Assembly (NCBI RefSeq): GCF_017873235.1
Contig: NZ_JAGGJZ010000005.1
Span: 62,001-126,000 of the forward strand
Origin: Clostridium moniliforme
GTDB taxonomy: Bacteria > Bacillota > Clostridia > Clostridiales > Clostridiaceae
Direction: 5' to 3'
DNA: 64,000 bases
The translations under genes were made by a program, and so were the position numbers. Numbering within the stretch: position 1 is the stretch's first letter; each line of letters begins with the position of its first letter. Of the stretch, positions 46,508 to 56,490 are shown one piece after another. The notes under the pieces were generated by a model, which worked only from the letters and a program-made list of their open reading frames with translations, searched no databases and had not been told where the DNA came from.

Positions 46508-46794
46508 CAGCATTAAATGATAATACTGTATATTAAATTATAAGTTTTTGTTAATAATATATAGTTTAAATTAAATATATTAAAATTTAAGATGTATTTT
46601 AAAATAAAACTGATTTTTATTAGACAGTTATTAAAATAGTAAATTTTAATATGTATGGAAGCTAACATTGTTAATAAAATAATTAAGATGATAATAGAAA
46701 CTTTTTGAGTTATAATTATAAAAAATGTTTTTTTAGACCATATTATAAGTTTAAAAGTTAGTTACTAAAGAATAGATTTTTCTAGGAGGAAATT

Positions 46795-48027
46795 ATGAGT
46801 TTATTTTTAAATGAAGAAGCAAATAGATGTTTATTATGTAAAAAACCAAGGTGTAAAGAATTTTGTCCAATAAGTACTCCTATTCCAGAAATTATAGAAT
46901 TATATAGACAAGAAAAGTTTGAGGAAGCAGGTAAGATACTATTTGAAAACAATCCTCTTTCAGCAGTATGTGCTATAGTATGCCCTCATGAAGAACAATG
47001 TGAAGGACATTGCATTAGAGGAATAAAGGGAGAACCAATACATTTTTATGAGATTGAAGAGGAACTTTCATTAAAGTACTTAAATGATATAAAGTTTAAT
47101 AAAGTTAAAGCTGATAAAGATAGAATTGGTATTATAGGTGGAGGTCCTGCTGGAATAACAATTGCTTTTATTTTAGCAAAAAGAGGATTTAAAGTTACTA
47201 TATTTGAGGCTCATGAAAAAATAGGTGGAGTATTAAGATACGGAATACCAGAATATAGATTACCAAAATCAATAGTTGATAATATTTCAATAAAACTTGA
47301 AGAACTTGGCGTTAAAATAAGACCTAATATAATGATAGGACAAGTTATAACTATAGATAGATTATTTGAAGATGGATATAAAGCTTTATTTATAGGTACT
47401 GGAGTATGGAATGCTAAAAAGTTAAATATAAGAGGTGAAACTTTAGGAAATGTTCATTATGCTATAGATTATTTAAAAGCTCCAGATGTATATAATTTAG
47501 GAGATAGAGTTTGTGTTATTGGTGCTGGAAATGTTGCTATGGATGCAGCAAGAACTGCTAAAAGAAATGGAGCAAAGGAAGTTTATGTAGTTTATAGAAA
47601 AGACTTTAATCAAATGACAGCAACTAATAAAGAAATAGAAGAAGCTAAAGAAGATGGTGTAGAATTTAAATTGTTTAGAGCACCAGTTGAAATATTAGAG
47701 GATGGAATTAAGGTTGTTAAAACTGAAAATATAGAGATAGATGGAAAAATTAAAACAAGAACATTAGATGGAGAAGAAGAACTGATTAATTGTGACTCAA
47801 CAATAATAGCTATAAGTCAAGAGCCAAGAAGTGTTATTGTATCAAGTACTACGAAATTAGAAACAAATAAGTATGGACTTGTTATAACAGATGAAGAAGG
47901 CCATACAACAAGAGATGGTGTATTTGCATCTGGAGATGTTGTTACAGGAGCAAAAACAGTTGTTCAAGCAGTTGCCCATGCAAAAAATGTTGCAGATGCA
48001 ATGGAAGAGTATTGCAAAAATAACTAA
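46795..48027 (+). CDS. GltD-like NAD(P)-dependent oxidoreductase
   Basis: A 410-residue flavoprotein related to the small subunit of glutamate synthase and NfnB-type proteins. The N-terminus has cysteines for iron-sulfur clusters (CLLCKKPRCKEFCP and VCAIVCPHEEQCEGHC). IIGGGPAGITIA binds FAD and VIGAGNVAMDAARTAKR binds NAD(P)H; GVFASGDVVTGAKTVV closes the FAD site. No large glutamate synthase subunit is adjacent, so it may work with a separate ferredoxin or partner. AGGAGG precedes the ATG. Confidence 0.85.
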   Translation: MSLFLNEEANRCLLCKKPRCKEFCPISTPIPEIIELYRQEKFEEAGKILFENNPLSAVCAIVCPHEEQCEGHCIRGIKGEPIHFYEIEEELSLKYLNDIKFNKVKADKDRIGIIGGGPAGITIAFILAKRGFKVTIFEAHEKIGGVLRYGIPEYRLPKSIVDNISIKLEELGVKIRPNIMIGQVITIDRLFEDGYKALFIGTGVWNAKKLNIRGETLGNVHYAIDYLKAPDVYNLGDRVCVIGAGNVAMDAARTAKRNGAKEVYVVYRKDFNQMTATNKEIEEAKEDGVEFKLFRAPVEILEDGIKVVKTENIEIDGKIKTRTLDGEEELINCDSTIIAISQEPRSVIVSSTTKLETNKYGLVITDEEGHTTRDGVFASGDVVTGAKTVVQAVAHAKNVADAMEEYCKNN

Positions 48028-48062
48028 AGAATTTAATTGTCATATACTAAAAATATGAAATT

Positions 48063-48149
48063 AAAAATGAGCCTTATATATTAAAAGTTTATCTAAGATA
48101 TTAATATAATATTTTAAGATGACCTCAATATATTTGGCTCATTTTTTTA
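48063..48149 (+). terminator. Terminator after the GltD-like gene, long internal loop
   Basis: AAAAATGAGCC (48063-48073) pairs with GGCTCATTTTT ending near 48146, with about 60 AT-rich bases between. The T run is also the end of the convergent small gene. Confidence 0.65.
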
Positions 48150-48296
48150 TTTATTATTGTTTATAGGATTTTTATTAGTTGAAGTCCATTGATTATTACC
48201 AGCAGTTTTTTCTTGTGTTGATGTTTTAGCGCCATTCACTTCTACTGGAGTAGAAATCCATTGATTATTAGTTGAAGTTTTTTCTTTCTTATTCAT
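48147..48296 (-). CDS. 49-residue hydrophilic protein with repeated NNQW motif
   Basis: A short gene with GGAGG nine bases before its ATG at 48296. The protein is hydrophilic, rich in Asn, Thr, Lys and Ser, and holds a doubled motif: TSTNNQWISTP near the start and TAGNNQWTSTN near residues 31-41. It has no signal peptide or membrane segment. I do not recognise it. Such short hydrophilic proteins in clostridia are sometimes spore-associated, but nothing here proves it. Its stop codon overlaps the terminator T run of the convergent upstream gene. It may be co-transcribed with the BFD-like gene 68 bases upstream. Confidence 0.65.
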   Translation of the reverse strand: MNKKEKTSTNNQWISTPVEVNGAKTSTQEKTAGNNQWTSTNKNPINNNK

Positions 48297-48363
48297 ATAA
48301 AAAATTCCTCCTTTTTTATAATACTTATAGTTTTAGCATTATAAAAAATTTAATTCTAGGAAT

Positions 48364-48591
48364 TTATTTGTATTCACCGTTGTTATATTGATCAATTAAT
48401 TCTTGTATTTTAAATACGCATCTAGCACCACCGCAAGAACCAGTACTTGCTCCAGTAGCTTCTCTTACTTCTGCTATACTTTTTGCACCATTTCTTATTG
48501 CATCTTTAATTTTGGCTCTATTAATTGCCTTACATATACATACCTTAGTTAATTTATCCATTATATCTTGATTTACATTATTATTTTCCAT
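48364..48591 (-). CDS. BFD-like [2Fe-2S]-binding protein
   Basis: A 75-residue protein with the four cysteines of the BFD-like [2Fe-2S] fold: VCICKAI near residue 18 and GSCGGARC near 51-56, with a helical spacer NRAKIKDAIRNGAKSIAEVREATGA. Such domains occur in bacterioferritin-associated ferredoxin and as subunits of redox enzymes. I choose the ATG at 48591 because TAGGAGG lies just before it; the upstream in-frame ATG precedes that site. Confidence 0.85.
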   Translation of the reverse strand: MENNNVNQDIMDKLTKVCICKAINRAKIKDAIRNGAKSIAEVREATGASTGSCGGARCVFKIQELIDQYNNGEYK

Positions 48592-48813
48592 ATTTAATCC
48601 TCCTAAATTCAATTTATCTATATTTTAAACAATTCATCTAATTTAATATTCATTTTATATAAATTAATTTAATCATTGTTTTAAATAAAAATCAATACTA
48701 ATTAATAAAAATTATTGGTAAAATCAATAAATATAAATACATATTATATATAATAATTTTTTTAATTAGATTTTTATTAAAAATTTTTTTGTAAAGTATA
48801 GAAATATGGTTAA
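48592..48813. other. AT-rich gap, nothing firm
   Basis: Apart from the ribosome site of the BFD-like gene, no gene, hairpin or confident promoter is seen before the ileS promoter. Confidence 0.45.
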
Positions 48814-48842
48814 TTGACTTTTTTATGGGCATAATATATAAT
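48814..48842 (+). promoter_or_regulatory. Promoter of ileS
   Basis: TTGACT (48814-48819) and TATAAT (48837-48842) are 17 bases apart. The leader is about 380 bases long and holds a T-box. Confidence 0.82.
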
Positions 48843-48885
48843 GTTTTTAATAAAGACAATGATTAGGAAAAGTAATTAATAAATT

Positions 48886-49177
48886 TATTTCAAGAGAGTA
48901 GTTGTTTGGTGAAAAACTATAATAAATATTAATGAAAATCACCTAGGAGTTGGTGGCCTAACGGTAAAAATTTACCTATTAAGTTAACACGTAATCTTGC
49001 GTTAAAAGATAGAGTATGTTAGTACTTGAAAAACTCAATATCAATTCAATAATAGAGGAGAAAATCTATTATTATAAAATATTTATGTTAATATTTAATT
49101 GATTATTGTAATATTACCATGGGTGGTATAGCGAGTTATTTACTTCGTCCTATAGTTAGGATGAGGTTTTTTTATTT
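48886..49177 (+). promoter_or_regulatory. T-box leader of ileS
   Basis: The leader has the T-box order: a long stem I region from about 48890, the conserved box TGGGTGGTATAGCG at 49120-49133, and a terminator CTTCGTCCTA with TAGGATGAGG and a T run at 49143-49175. ATC at 48938-48940, just before ACC, is the likely specifier codon for isoleucine. The UGGU in the box would pair with an ACCA tRNA end, in line with the A found before CCA in tRNA-Ile. Uncharged tRNA-Ile should favour read-through. Confidence 0.88.
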
Positions 49178-49229
49178 TATAGAAAAATACTTTAATAAAT
49201 ATAAAGTAAGATAAGAAAGGAGAATGAAC

Positions 49230-52200
49230 ATGTACAAAAAAGTAGAACTTACAAATGGCTTTGTAGGAATGGAAAAAGAAGTTGCTGACCTTTGGAAGGC
49301 AAGAAATGTAATTAAAAAGAATTTTGACATGAATCAAGATGGTGAATATTTCACATTTTATGATGGACCTCCAACAGCAAATGGAAGACCTCACGTAGGA
49401 CATATCCTTACAAGAGTAATGAAGGATATAATCCCAAGATATAAAGTTATGAGGGGATTTAAGGTTATAAGAAAAGCTGGATGGGATACTCATGGATTAC
49501 CAGTTGAACTTGAAATAGAAAAGAAACTTGGAATTTCAGGTAAAGAACAAATAGAAGAGTATGGTGTTGAAAAATTCGTTAAAGAATGTAAAGAAAGTGT
49601 TTTCACATATGTAAGCATGTGGGAAAAGATGACAAACCAAATAGGATACTGGGTAGATATGGATCATCCATATGTAACATACCATAACCCATATATTGAA
49701 TCAGTATGGTGGGCATTAAAACAAATGTGGGATAAGAATCTTTTATATAAAGGTCACAAAGTTATGCCATATTGTCCAAGATGTGGAACAGCTCTTTCAT
49801 CTCATGAAGTATCACAAGGATACAAAGATGTTAAAGATTTAACTGCAGTAGCTAAATTTAAAGTTTCAGGAGAAGACAATAAATATATACTTGCATGGAC
49901 AACAACTCCTTGGACACTACCTTCAAATGTAGCTTTATGTATAAATAAAGCATACGAATATGTTGAAGCTAAAGTAGGAGATGAAACTTATATTTTAGCT
50001 AAAGAATTAGCTCCAAAAGTTTTAGGAGAAGATTTTGAAATTGTTAAAGAATTTAAGGGTGAAGAATTACTTGGAATGAAGTATGAGCAATTATTATCAT
50101 TCTATACTCCAGAAGGAAAAGCTTTTGAAGTAATTCATGGAGATTTCGTAACTCTTTCAGATGGTACAGGAATTGTTCATATAGCACCAGCTTATGGTGA
50201 AGATGATAGCTTAGTTGCTAAGAAAAATGGAATGGCATTTATAAACTTAGTTGATACTCATGGATGTTTTAAAGAAGAAGTTACTCCATGGGCAGGAAAG
50301 TTTGTAAAGAAATGTGATCAACAAATTTGTGATTACTTAGAAGCTGAAAATAAATTATTTAAAGCTGAAAAGCATACTCACTCATATCCACACTGCTGGA
50401 GATGTGACACACCACTTCTTTACTATCCAAAGGATAGCTGGTTTGTTGCAATGACAACTTTAAGAGATAAATTATTAGAAAATAATGATAAGATAAACTG
50501 GCTTCCAGATAACATTAGAACAGGTAGATTTGGTAAGTTCTTAGAAAATGTTATTGACTGGGGTATCTCAAGAGATAGATACTGGGGAACACCACTTCCA
50601 ATATGGGAATGTGAATGCGGACATAGAGAATGTATTGGAAGCATAGAAGAATTAAAAGAAAAGGGAATTGATGTACCAGAAGGTATAGAATTACACAAAC
50701 CATTTATAGATAAAGTTTATTTAACTTGTCCAGATTGTGGTAAGAAGATGAAGAGAACTCACGAAGTTATTGATTGTTGGTTTGATTCAGGTTCAATGCC
50801 ATTTGCACAACATCATTATCCATTTGAAAACAAAGAGTTATTTGATAAAAACTTCCCAGCGCAATTTATATCAGAAGCTGTTGACCAAACAAGAGGATGG
50901 TTCTATACATTACTTGCAATTTCAACTGCAATATTTGATAGAAACCCATTTGAAAATTGTATAGTTTTAGGTCACGTTCTTGATAAGAAGGGCTTAAAGA
51001 TGAGTAAGTCAAAGGGAAATGTTGTTGATCCATTTGATGTACTTGATGCACAAGGGGCTGATGCTACAAGATGGCATTTCTATACTGCAAGTGCACCATG
51101 GCTTCCAACTAGATTCTCAATTGATGATGTAGGAGAAGCTTCAAGAAAATTCTTAAGCACATTATGGAATGTATATTCATTCTATGTTTTATATGCTGAA
51201 TTAGATAAATTTAATCCAACTAAATATGCTGATTTTGTATCAGATAATGTAATGGATAAATGGATAATGTCTAAATTAAACACATTAATTGAAAGAGTAG
51301 AAAATGGATTAGACAATTATGATATAACAGGTTCAGCTCTTGCAATTGAAGATTTTACAGATGAATTATCAAATTGGTATGTAAGAAGAAATAGAGCAAG
51401 ATTCTGGGCATCAGAATTAACTGAGGACAAAATTGGAGCTTATGTAACTTTAAATAAAGTTCTTGTTACTTTAGCTAAAGTTTGTGCACCATTTGTTCCA
51501 TTTATAACAGAAGAAATTTATCAAAACTTAGTTGTTAACTTAGATGAAAATGCACCAGAAAGTATTCATTTATGTTCATGGCCAAAAGTAGATAAAGAAG
51601 CGATAGATAAAAATTTAGAAGAGCATATGGATTTAGCTTATACAATAGTTAAGCTTGGAAGAAGTGCAAGAAATGGTGCTAATGTTAAGAACAGACAGCC
51701 TCTTTCAAAGATACTTGTATCTACAACATCACTTCCAGATTATTATGGAGATATTATAGCTAACGAGCTTAACATAAAGGAAATTGAATTTGGAGCAGAT
51801 CTTTCTAAATATGTTAACTTTGAACTTAAACCAAACTTACCTGTATTAGGAAGAGCTTATGGTAAATTAATACCAGGAATAAGAAAAGAAATAGCTTCAA
51901 GAAATCAAATGGAATTAGCTCAAAAAATTCAAAATGGTGGAGTAGAAGTTATAAATGTTCAGGGAACTGAAATAGAACTTAATTCAGAAAATATTCTTGT
52001 AACAATGCAAGGCTTAGATGGATTTGCTTTTGCAGGTGAAGGAGATATTGGAGTAGTTTTAGATACTCATATAACTGAAGAATTAAGAGAAGAAGGTCAT
52101 TTAAGAGAAATCATCTCAAAAATTCAAAATATGAGAAAAGAAAAAGGCTTTGAAGTTTTAGACAATATAAACCTTTATGTTGCAGGTAATGATACATTAA

Positions 52201-52340
52201 TAGATGTTATAAAGAAATTCCAAGATACTATTAAGAAGGAAACATTAACTAAAGAAATAGTATATAATGGAGAATTTAATTATACAGAAGTAACAATTAA
52301 TGGTGAAAATTTAAACATGACAGTAGAAGTTGTAAAATAA
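49230..52340 (+). CDS. ileS: isoleucyl-tRNA synthetase, eukaryote-like (type 2)
   Basis: A 1036-residue class I synthetase that charges tRNA-Ile. The HIGH motif is PHVGH in [19 protein letters not shown] and KMSKS is [14 protein letters not shown]. Between them lies the editing domain, plus zinc-binding type cysteine pairs CPRCG and CPDCG. The length and the GRPHVGH context match the eukaryote-like IleS2 class, not the shorter type 1 enzyme with a C-terminal zinc finger. I take ATG 49230, since AAAGGAG is only two bases from the ATG at 49224. Controlled by the T-box upstream. Confidence 0.95.
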   Translation: MYKKVELTNGFVGMEKEVADLWKARNVIKKNFDMNQDGEYFTFYDGPPTANGRPHVGHILTRVMKDIIPRYKVMRGFKVIRKAGWDTHGLPVELEIEKKLGISGKEQIEEYGVEKFVKECKESVFTYVSMWEKMTNQIGYWVDMDHPYVTYHNPYIESVWWALKQMWDKNLLYKGHKVMPYCPRCGTALSSHEVSQGYKDVKDLTAVAKFKVSGEDNKYILAWTTTPWTLPSNVALCINKAYEYVEAKVGDETYILAKELAPKVLGEDFEIVKEFKGEELLGMKYEQLLSFYTPEGKAFEVIHGDFVTLSDGTGIVHIAPAYGEDDSLVAKKNGMAFINLVDTHGCFKEEVTPWAGKFVKKCDQQICDYLEAENKLFKAEKHTHSYPHCWRCDTPLLYYPKDSWFVAMTTLRDKLLENNDKINWLPDNIRTGRFGKFLENVIDWGISRDRYWGTPLPIWECECGHRECIGSIEELKEKGIDVPEGIELHKPFIDKVYLTCPDCGKKMKRTHEVIDCWFDSGSMPFAQHHYPFENKELFDKNFPAQFISEAVDQTRGWFYTLLAISTAIFDRNPFENCIVLGHVLDKKGLKMSKSKGNVVDPFDVLDAQGADATRWHFYTASAPWLPTRFSIDDVGEASRKFLSTLWNVYSFYVLYAELDKFNPTKYADFVSDNVMDKWIMSKLNTLIERVENGLDNYDITGSALAIEDFTDELSNWYVRRNRARFWASELTEDKIGAYVTLNKVLVTLAKVCAPFVPFITEEIYQNLVVNLDENAPESIHLCSWPKVDKEAIDKNLEEHMDLAYTIVKLGRSARNGANVKNRQPLSKILVSTTSLPDYYGDIIANELNIKEIEFGADLSKYVNFELKPNLPVLGRAYGKLIPGIRKEIASRNQMELAQKIQNGGVEVINVQGTEIELNSENILVTMQGLDGFAFAGEGDIGVVLDTHITEELREEGHLREIISKIQNMRKEKGFEVLDNINLYVAGNDTLIDVIKKFQDTIKKETLTKEIVYNGEFNYTEVTINGENLNMTVEVVK

Positions 52341-52352
52341 TTATATAAAATT

Positions 52353-52398
52353 AAGAATAGAAATCTTAAAAACCTTTAAGATTTCTATTCTTTTTTAT
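52353..52398 (+). terminator. Terminator after ileS
   Basis: AAGAATAGAAATCTTA and AAGATTTCTATTCTT form a long stem with a T run. Confidence 0.88.
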
Positions 52399-52517
52399 AT
52401 TTCAATATATATTTACAAAAGTTTTAGGAAAACTATAATTAAAGAAGGGATTTTATTGAAATAAACCGAATATATTAGTATAATAAGTTATCAAATATGA
52501 TTAGGAGTGATTAAATT

Positions 52518-53516
52518 ATGGCTACTTCTATTAAGGATGTTGCTAGAGAGGCAGGCGTTTCAATAGCTACTGTTTCCAGGGTTTTAAATGACATAGACGT
52601 GGTAAATGAAGATACAAAAAAGAAAGTTTTAGACGCAATTAAGAAGTTAGGATATAGACCAAATATAGTAGCGAGAAGTTTAAAAACACAAAGAACAAAG
52701 ACTATAGGAATATTAATACCAGACATATCAAGTCAATTCTATCCAGAGATTGTTAGAGGAGCAGAAGATGTATCTAACATATATGATTATAACATAATAC
52801 TTGGAAATTCTGATTTTGATGTAGAAAAAGAAAAAGAATATTTAAGAGTATTAAAAGAAAAGATGGTTGACGGAGTTATTTATATGAGTAGTTCCCTTCA
52901 AGATGAGATTTTAGATTTAATAAATGAATTAGATTTAAAAACTGTACTTGTTGAAACTAAAGACAAAGAAGGAAAACTTCCAAGTGTAACTATAGATAAT
53001 ATAGAGGCTGCATATGAAGGAACAAAGTACCTATTAGACAAAGGGCTAAAAAATCTTGCATTTGTAGGAGTTAAAAAGGATGAAATAAATGCATGGAGTG
53101 ATAGATACATAGGATTTGAAAAAGCTTTAAAAGACTTCAATTTATCTGTAGATGAAGAATTAATATATTTATCAGATCTTAAGGTTAAGAGCGGATATAA
53201 GGCTGCTGAAAGCTTTATAAAATCAAACAAAAAATTAGAAGGTATAATTTGTGCAACAGATGAGTTAGCAATGGGAGTTATTAACGGGTTAAGAGATAAT
53301 GGAGTAAGAGTACCAGAAGATGTTAGTGTAGTAGGATTTAATAACAACTTCTTAGGAGAAGTATTCTATCCAAAACTTACAACAGTTAGTCAACCAAGCT
53401 ATGATATGGGTTCTGTAGCTATGAGAATATTAATAAAACTTCTTAATAAACAAGAATTAGAGCAAGCACACTATGTTTTACCACATGGAATAGTAGAGAG
53501 AAATAGTGTAAAATAA
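52518..53516 (+). CDS. ccpA: LacI-family regulator, CcpA type
   Basis: A 332-residue regulator. The N-terminal DNA-binding part (ATSIKDVAREAGVSIATVSRVLND) is followed by the hinge helix VARSLKTQRT and a periplasmic-binding-protein-like core. Length and sequence, including GIIPDISSQFYPEIVRGAED-like start of the core (GILIPDISSQFYPEIV) and VSVVGFNNN, fit CcpA, which with HPr-Ser-P controls carbon genes in Firmicutes. A sugar-specific LacI protein is the alternative. Separate gene with its own promoter region and terminator. Confidence 0.82.
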   Translation: MATSIKDVAREAGVSIATVSRVLNDIDVVNEDTKKKVLDAIKKLGYRPNIVARSLKTQRTKTIGILIPDISSQFYPEIVRGAEDVSNIYDYNIILGNSDFDVEKEKEYLRVLKEKMVDGVIYMSSSLQDEILDLINELDLKTVLVETKDKEGKLPSVTIDNIEAAYEGTKYLLDKGLKNLAFVGVKKDEINAWSDRYIGFEKALKDFNLSVDEELIYLSDLKVKSGYKAAESFIKSNKKLEGIICATDELAMGVINGLRDNGVRVPEDVSVVGFNNNFLGEVFYPKLTTVSQPSYDMGSVAMRILIKLLNKQELEQAHYVLPHGIVERNSVK

Positions 53517-53526
53517 TTTAGAAATT

Positions 53527-53567
53527 TTAAGCTACCCTTAATTTATAAGGGTAGCTTAATTTTTTAT
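53527..53567 (+). terminator. Terminator after ccpA
   Basis: TTAAGCTACCCTTA and TAAGGGTAGCTTAA pair around a 5-base loop with a T run. Confidence 0.88.
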
Positions 53568-53611
53568 TTATGATATTATTATATTTATAAAAATTTAAAG
53601 GAGGTTAGATA

Positions 53612-54076
53612 GTGAAAAAAAAATATATAGTTATTTTAATTATGATTATTGTTATTATAGCTGTAACATCAAGTACTCTTATTTTAATTAATAAAAATAA
53701 AAAAGATAAATACGATGCTATAAAATATGGTAAAGCTGAATTTGTAACTAGCATGAAGGATATAAATAAAGATTTACCAACAATAATATTATTTAAAAGT
53801 GCTATGGTTAAAAAGAGTTTTTATGCAGAAAGAAATTTAAAATTTTTGCATGATGATTATGGTAATCAATTTAATATAGTCCATGCTAATTCAGATAGTT
53901 TAGATAATCAAGAGGCAATAGATCTTGCTAAAAAATATGATGTAGTTGGGGTTCCTACATTAGTTGCATTAGATAGGAATGGAAAACTAATTGAAAAGAA
54001 AGAAGATGTATTTTCAAAAGAGGGAATAGAAAAAATTTTGAAGGATATGGGAGTTAACTTTAATGAAAAACAATAA
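53612..54076 (+). CDS. membrane-anchored thioredoxin-fold protein without CxxC
   Basis: A 154-residue protein with an N-terminal membrane anchor (YIVILIMIIVIIAVTSSTLILI) and an outside thioredoxin-like domain. The cis-Pro region VVGVPTLVALDRNGKLI is clear. At the usual CxxC position, after TIILFKSA, the sequence reads MVKKSF, and there is no Cys in the protein, so it cannot act as a disulfide reductase. It may bind a partner or client. Start GTG 53612 after GGAGG. The MATE gene follows closely. Confidence 0.78.
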   Translation: MKKKYIVILIMIIVIIAVTSSTLILINKNKKDKYDAIKYGKAEFVTSMKDINKDLPTIILFKSAMVKKSFYAERNLKFLHDDYGNQFNIVHANSDSLDNQEAIDLAKKYDVVGVPTLVALDRNGKLIEKKEDVFSKEGIEKILKDMGVNFNEKQ

Positions 54077-54091
54077 GAAAGGGGAATGTAT

Positions 54092-55468
54092 ATGGATAAA
54101 CAAAAGAGGCTTGGAGAAGAAAAAATAACAAAGTTATTATTAACTTTTTCAATACCTGCTATTGTAGGTATGATGGTAAATACTCTGTATAACATAATTG
54201 ATAGAATGTATATAGGACATATACCAGGAAGTGGACAATTAGCCATAACAGGTGTTGGTATAACAATGCCTATAATGACAATAATATTAGCATTTGGTAT
54301 GCTAGTTGGAATTGGAACAGCAGCTAGAGTTTCTATAAAACTTGGACAACATGACAAAAAATCAGCAGAAAAACATTTAGGTAATGCATTTACATTAATA
54401 ATTATAATAAGTTTAATTATAACTATATTTGGACTTATATTTTTAGATCCTATATTATCAATTTTTGGAGCTAGTATAAATACAGAAATATATGCAAGGC
54501 AATATATGCAAATTATATTTATAGGAACAATTGTTAATATGTTAAGCTTTGGATTAAATCATTCAATAAGAAGTGATGGAAGTCCTAAGATTGCTATGTT
54601 ATCTATGCTTATTGGAGCAATAACTAATATAGTATTAGATCCAATATTTATATTTGTTTTAGGAATGGGAGTTAGGGGAGCAGCCATTGCAACAGTAATA
54701 TCTCAAGTATTAACAACTATATGGATACTTCAATACTTTACAAAAGGAAAGAGTATTATTAAACTTAGAAAAGAAAACTTATTTTTAGAGAGAGTTACAG
54801 TTCTTAGTATATTTTCAATAGGAATGAGCCCTTGTAGTATGCAAATAGCAGCAAGTATAGTTCAAGTTCTTGCAAATAACTCTTTAAAAGAATATGGAGG
54901 CGACCTTGCAATTGGAGCTATGACTATAATCTCAAGTATTTCTATGATATTTTTAATGCCTATTTTTGGATTAAACCAAGGTTCTCAACCTATAATTGGA
55001 TATAATTATGGAGCTAAGAAATATCATAGAGTAAAAGAAACGGTTAAATATGGATCTATAATAGCTACAATGATAGTTGTTTTAGGCTGGATTGTTGTAC
55101 AATTTGCACCAGATATATTAATTAAAATATTTAATAAGGATCCAGAGCTTGTAAAGATTGCTACAAATGGTATTAGAATATATTTATTTATGTTACCTGT
55201 TATAGGATTCCAAGTAATAAGTTCAAATTACTTTCAATCAATAGGTAAAGCAAAGATATCAATGTTTTTAAGTTTATTAAGACAAGTTATTCTTTTAATA
55301 CCATGTCTTTTAATATTACCAAATATTTTTGAACTAAATGGAATATGGCTTTCAGGACCAATAAGTGATGGAATATCATCATTAATCACAGGTATTCTCT
55401 TCTATAATTCTGTTAAGAAATTAAAAGAAGTTAAAGAAGATGAATTAGAACAAGTGGAAGCATATTAG
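54092..55468 (+). CDS. MATE family efflux transporter
   Basis: A 458-residue membrane protein with 12 segments in two halves. KLLLTFSIPAIVGMMVNTLYNIIDRMYIGHI and, in the second half, FGLNQGSQPIIGYNYGAKKY are MATE signatures. It exports organic cations or drugs by sodium or proton exchange; substrate unknown. I choose ATG 54092 over 54086 for spacing from GAAAGGGG. It lies 15 bases after the thioredoxin-fold gene. Confidence 0.92.
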   Translation: MDKQKRLGEEKITKLLLTFSIPAIVGMMVNTLYNIIDRMYIGHIPGSGQLAITGVGITMPIMTIILAFGMLVGIGTAARVSIKLGQHDKKSAEKHLGNAFTLIIIISLIITIFGLIFLDPILSIFGASINTEIYARQYMQIIFIGTIVNMLSFGLNHSIRSDGSPKIAMLSMLIGAITNIVLDPIFIFVLGMGVRGAAIATVISQVLTTIWILQYFTKGKSIIKLRKENLFLERVTVLSIFSIGMSPCSMQIAASIVQVLANNSLKEYGGDLAIGAMTIISSISMIFLMPIFGLNQGSQPIIGYNYGAKKYHRVKETVKYGSIIATMIVVLGWIVVQFAPDILIKIFNKDPELVKIATNGIRIYLFMLPVIGFQVISSNYFQSIGKAKISMFLSLLRQVILLIPCLLILPNIFELNGIWLSGPISDGISSLITGILFYNSVKKLKEVKEDELEQVEAY

Positions 55469-55479
55469 AAAATTTATTT

Positions 55480-55517
55480 TAGACTGCCTTAAGTTATTGG
55501 GCAGTCTATATTTTTTA
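55480..55517 (+). terminator. Terminator after the MATE gene
   Basis: TAGACTGCC and GGCAGTCTA pair around an 11-base loop, followed by TATTTTTT. Confidence 0.85.
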
Positions 55518-55619
55518 TTATAAGTTTTCATAGATATAACTTATTTATTATATTTAGTGAAGCTTATAAGTTTTATAGTAGAGTGATTTTAAGTAAGTAT
55601 AGCAATATTTTTAATATTT

Positions 55620-55633
55620 GTAACAATGGTTAC
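55620..55633. promoter_or_regulatory. Dyad GTAAC-N4-GTTAC before the siroheme reductase-like gene
   Basis: GTAACAATGGTTAC is a 5-bp inverted repeat about 75 bases before the start codon. It could be an operator, but is short. Confidence 0.35.
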
Positions 55634-55708
55634 TACTTAAATTATAAGGGTAATATATAATATAAATATAGAATTAGCATATGTGAGTTAAATTATGGAG
55701 GAGAAATT

Positions 55709-56395
55709 ATGAGTGAAATAATGGGTAAAATGCCTGCTATGGTAAGTGGAACTAACTATGGTAATCTTCAAAAAGTAAGAGATGGCAAAAGAACTTTTGG
55801 TATAACACCTCATATTCCAGGAGGTTTTATTACAATAGATACACTAGAAAAGATAACTAAAGTAGCTAAAAAATATAATGGAGTAATTAAAATTACATCA
55901 GGACAAAGGTTATTAATAACTAATTTACAAGGAGAAGATTTACCTAAGATATGGGAAGAACTTGATATGGAACCTGGAGTTAAGGCACAAAATTCTGTAA
56001 AGAATGTTGAAATGTGTCCAGCTGGATATTGCAAAAGGTCAAAGTTTAATACAATTGGTACAGGTATGAAACTTTTAAATAAATATAAATACATGGAAAT
56101 GCCTTGTAGAACAAAAATTGGAGTTTCAGGTTGTAGAAATGCTTGCGGTGGAGTTTATTCAAAGGATGTTGGAGTTATTGCTGATAAAACAGGATTTTTA
56201 GTTACAGCAGGAGGTTCTGCTGGTTATAATCCTAGAATTGCAGATATAATTATTCAAGATGTAGATGAAAAAGAAGCTTTAAATATTGTAGATAAAATAT
56301 TTGAAGTTTACAAGTCAGAGGGAATGGCAGGAGAAAAACTTGGAGATTATATAGATAGAATAGGAATAAAAGAATTTAAAGATAAAGTATTATAA
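55709..56395 (+). CDS. short nitrite/sulfite reductase-like protein
   Basis: A 228-residue protein with a ferredoxin-like half domain followed by a siroheme and 4Fe-4S domain. Cysteines occur in VEMCPAGYCKRSKF and in PCRTKIGVSGCRNACGG, which fits the cluster-binding pattern of the family. It is about half the size of assimilatory nitrite or sulfite reductases, which have two such repeats, and resembles the small, DsrC/Fsr-like single-copy reductases of anaerobes. The substrate is unknown. AGGAG precedes the ATG. Confidence 0.82.
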   Translation: MSEIMGKMPAMVSGTNYGNLQKVRDGKRTFGITPHIPGGFITIDTLEKITKVAKKYNGVIKITSGQRLLITNLQGEDLPKIWEELDMEPGVKAQNSVKNVEMCPAGYCKRSKFNTIGTGMKLLNKYKYMEMPCRTKIGVSGCRNACGGVYSKDVGVIADKTGFLVTAGGSAGYNPRIADIIIQDVDEKEALNIVDKIFEVYKSEGMAGEKLGDYIDRIGIKEFKDKVL

Positions 56396-56419
56396 AAAAG
56401 AATTTAAATATACAATATA

Positions 56420-56471
56420 AAAAGGAGCCATCAATAAGAAATTTTAAAATTTCTTATTGATGGCTCTTTTA
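56420..56471. terminator. Strong hairpin terminator
   Basis: GAGCCATCAATAAGAAATTT and AAATTTCTTATTGATGGCTC pair perfectly over 20 bp, with A and T runs at the ends. It can serve both convergent genes. Confidence 0.92.
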
Positions 56472-56490
56472 TTCATATTATCATTAAATT

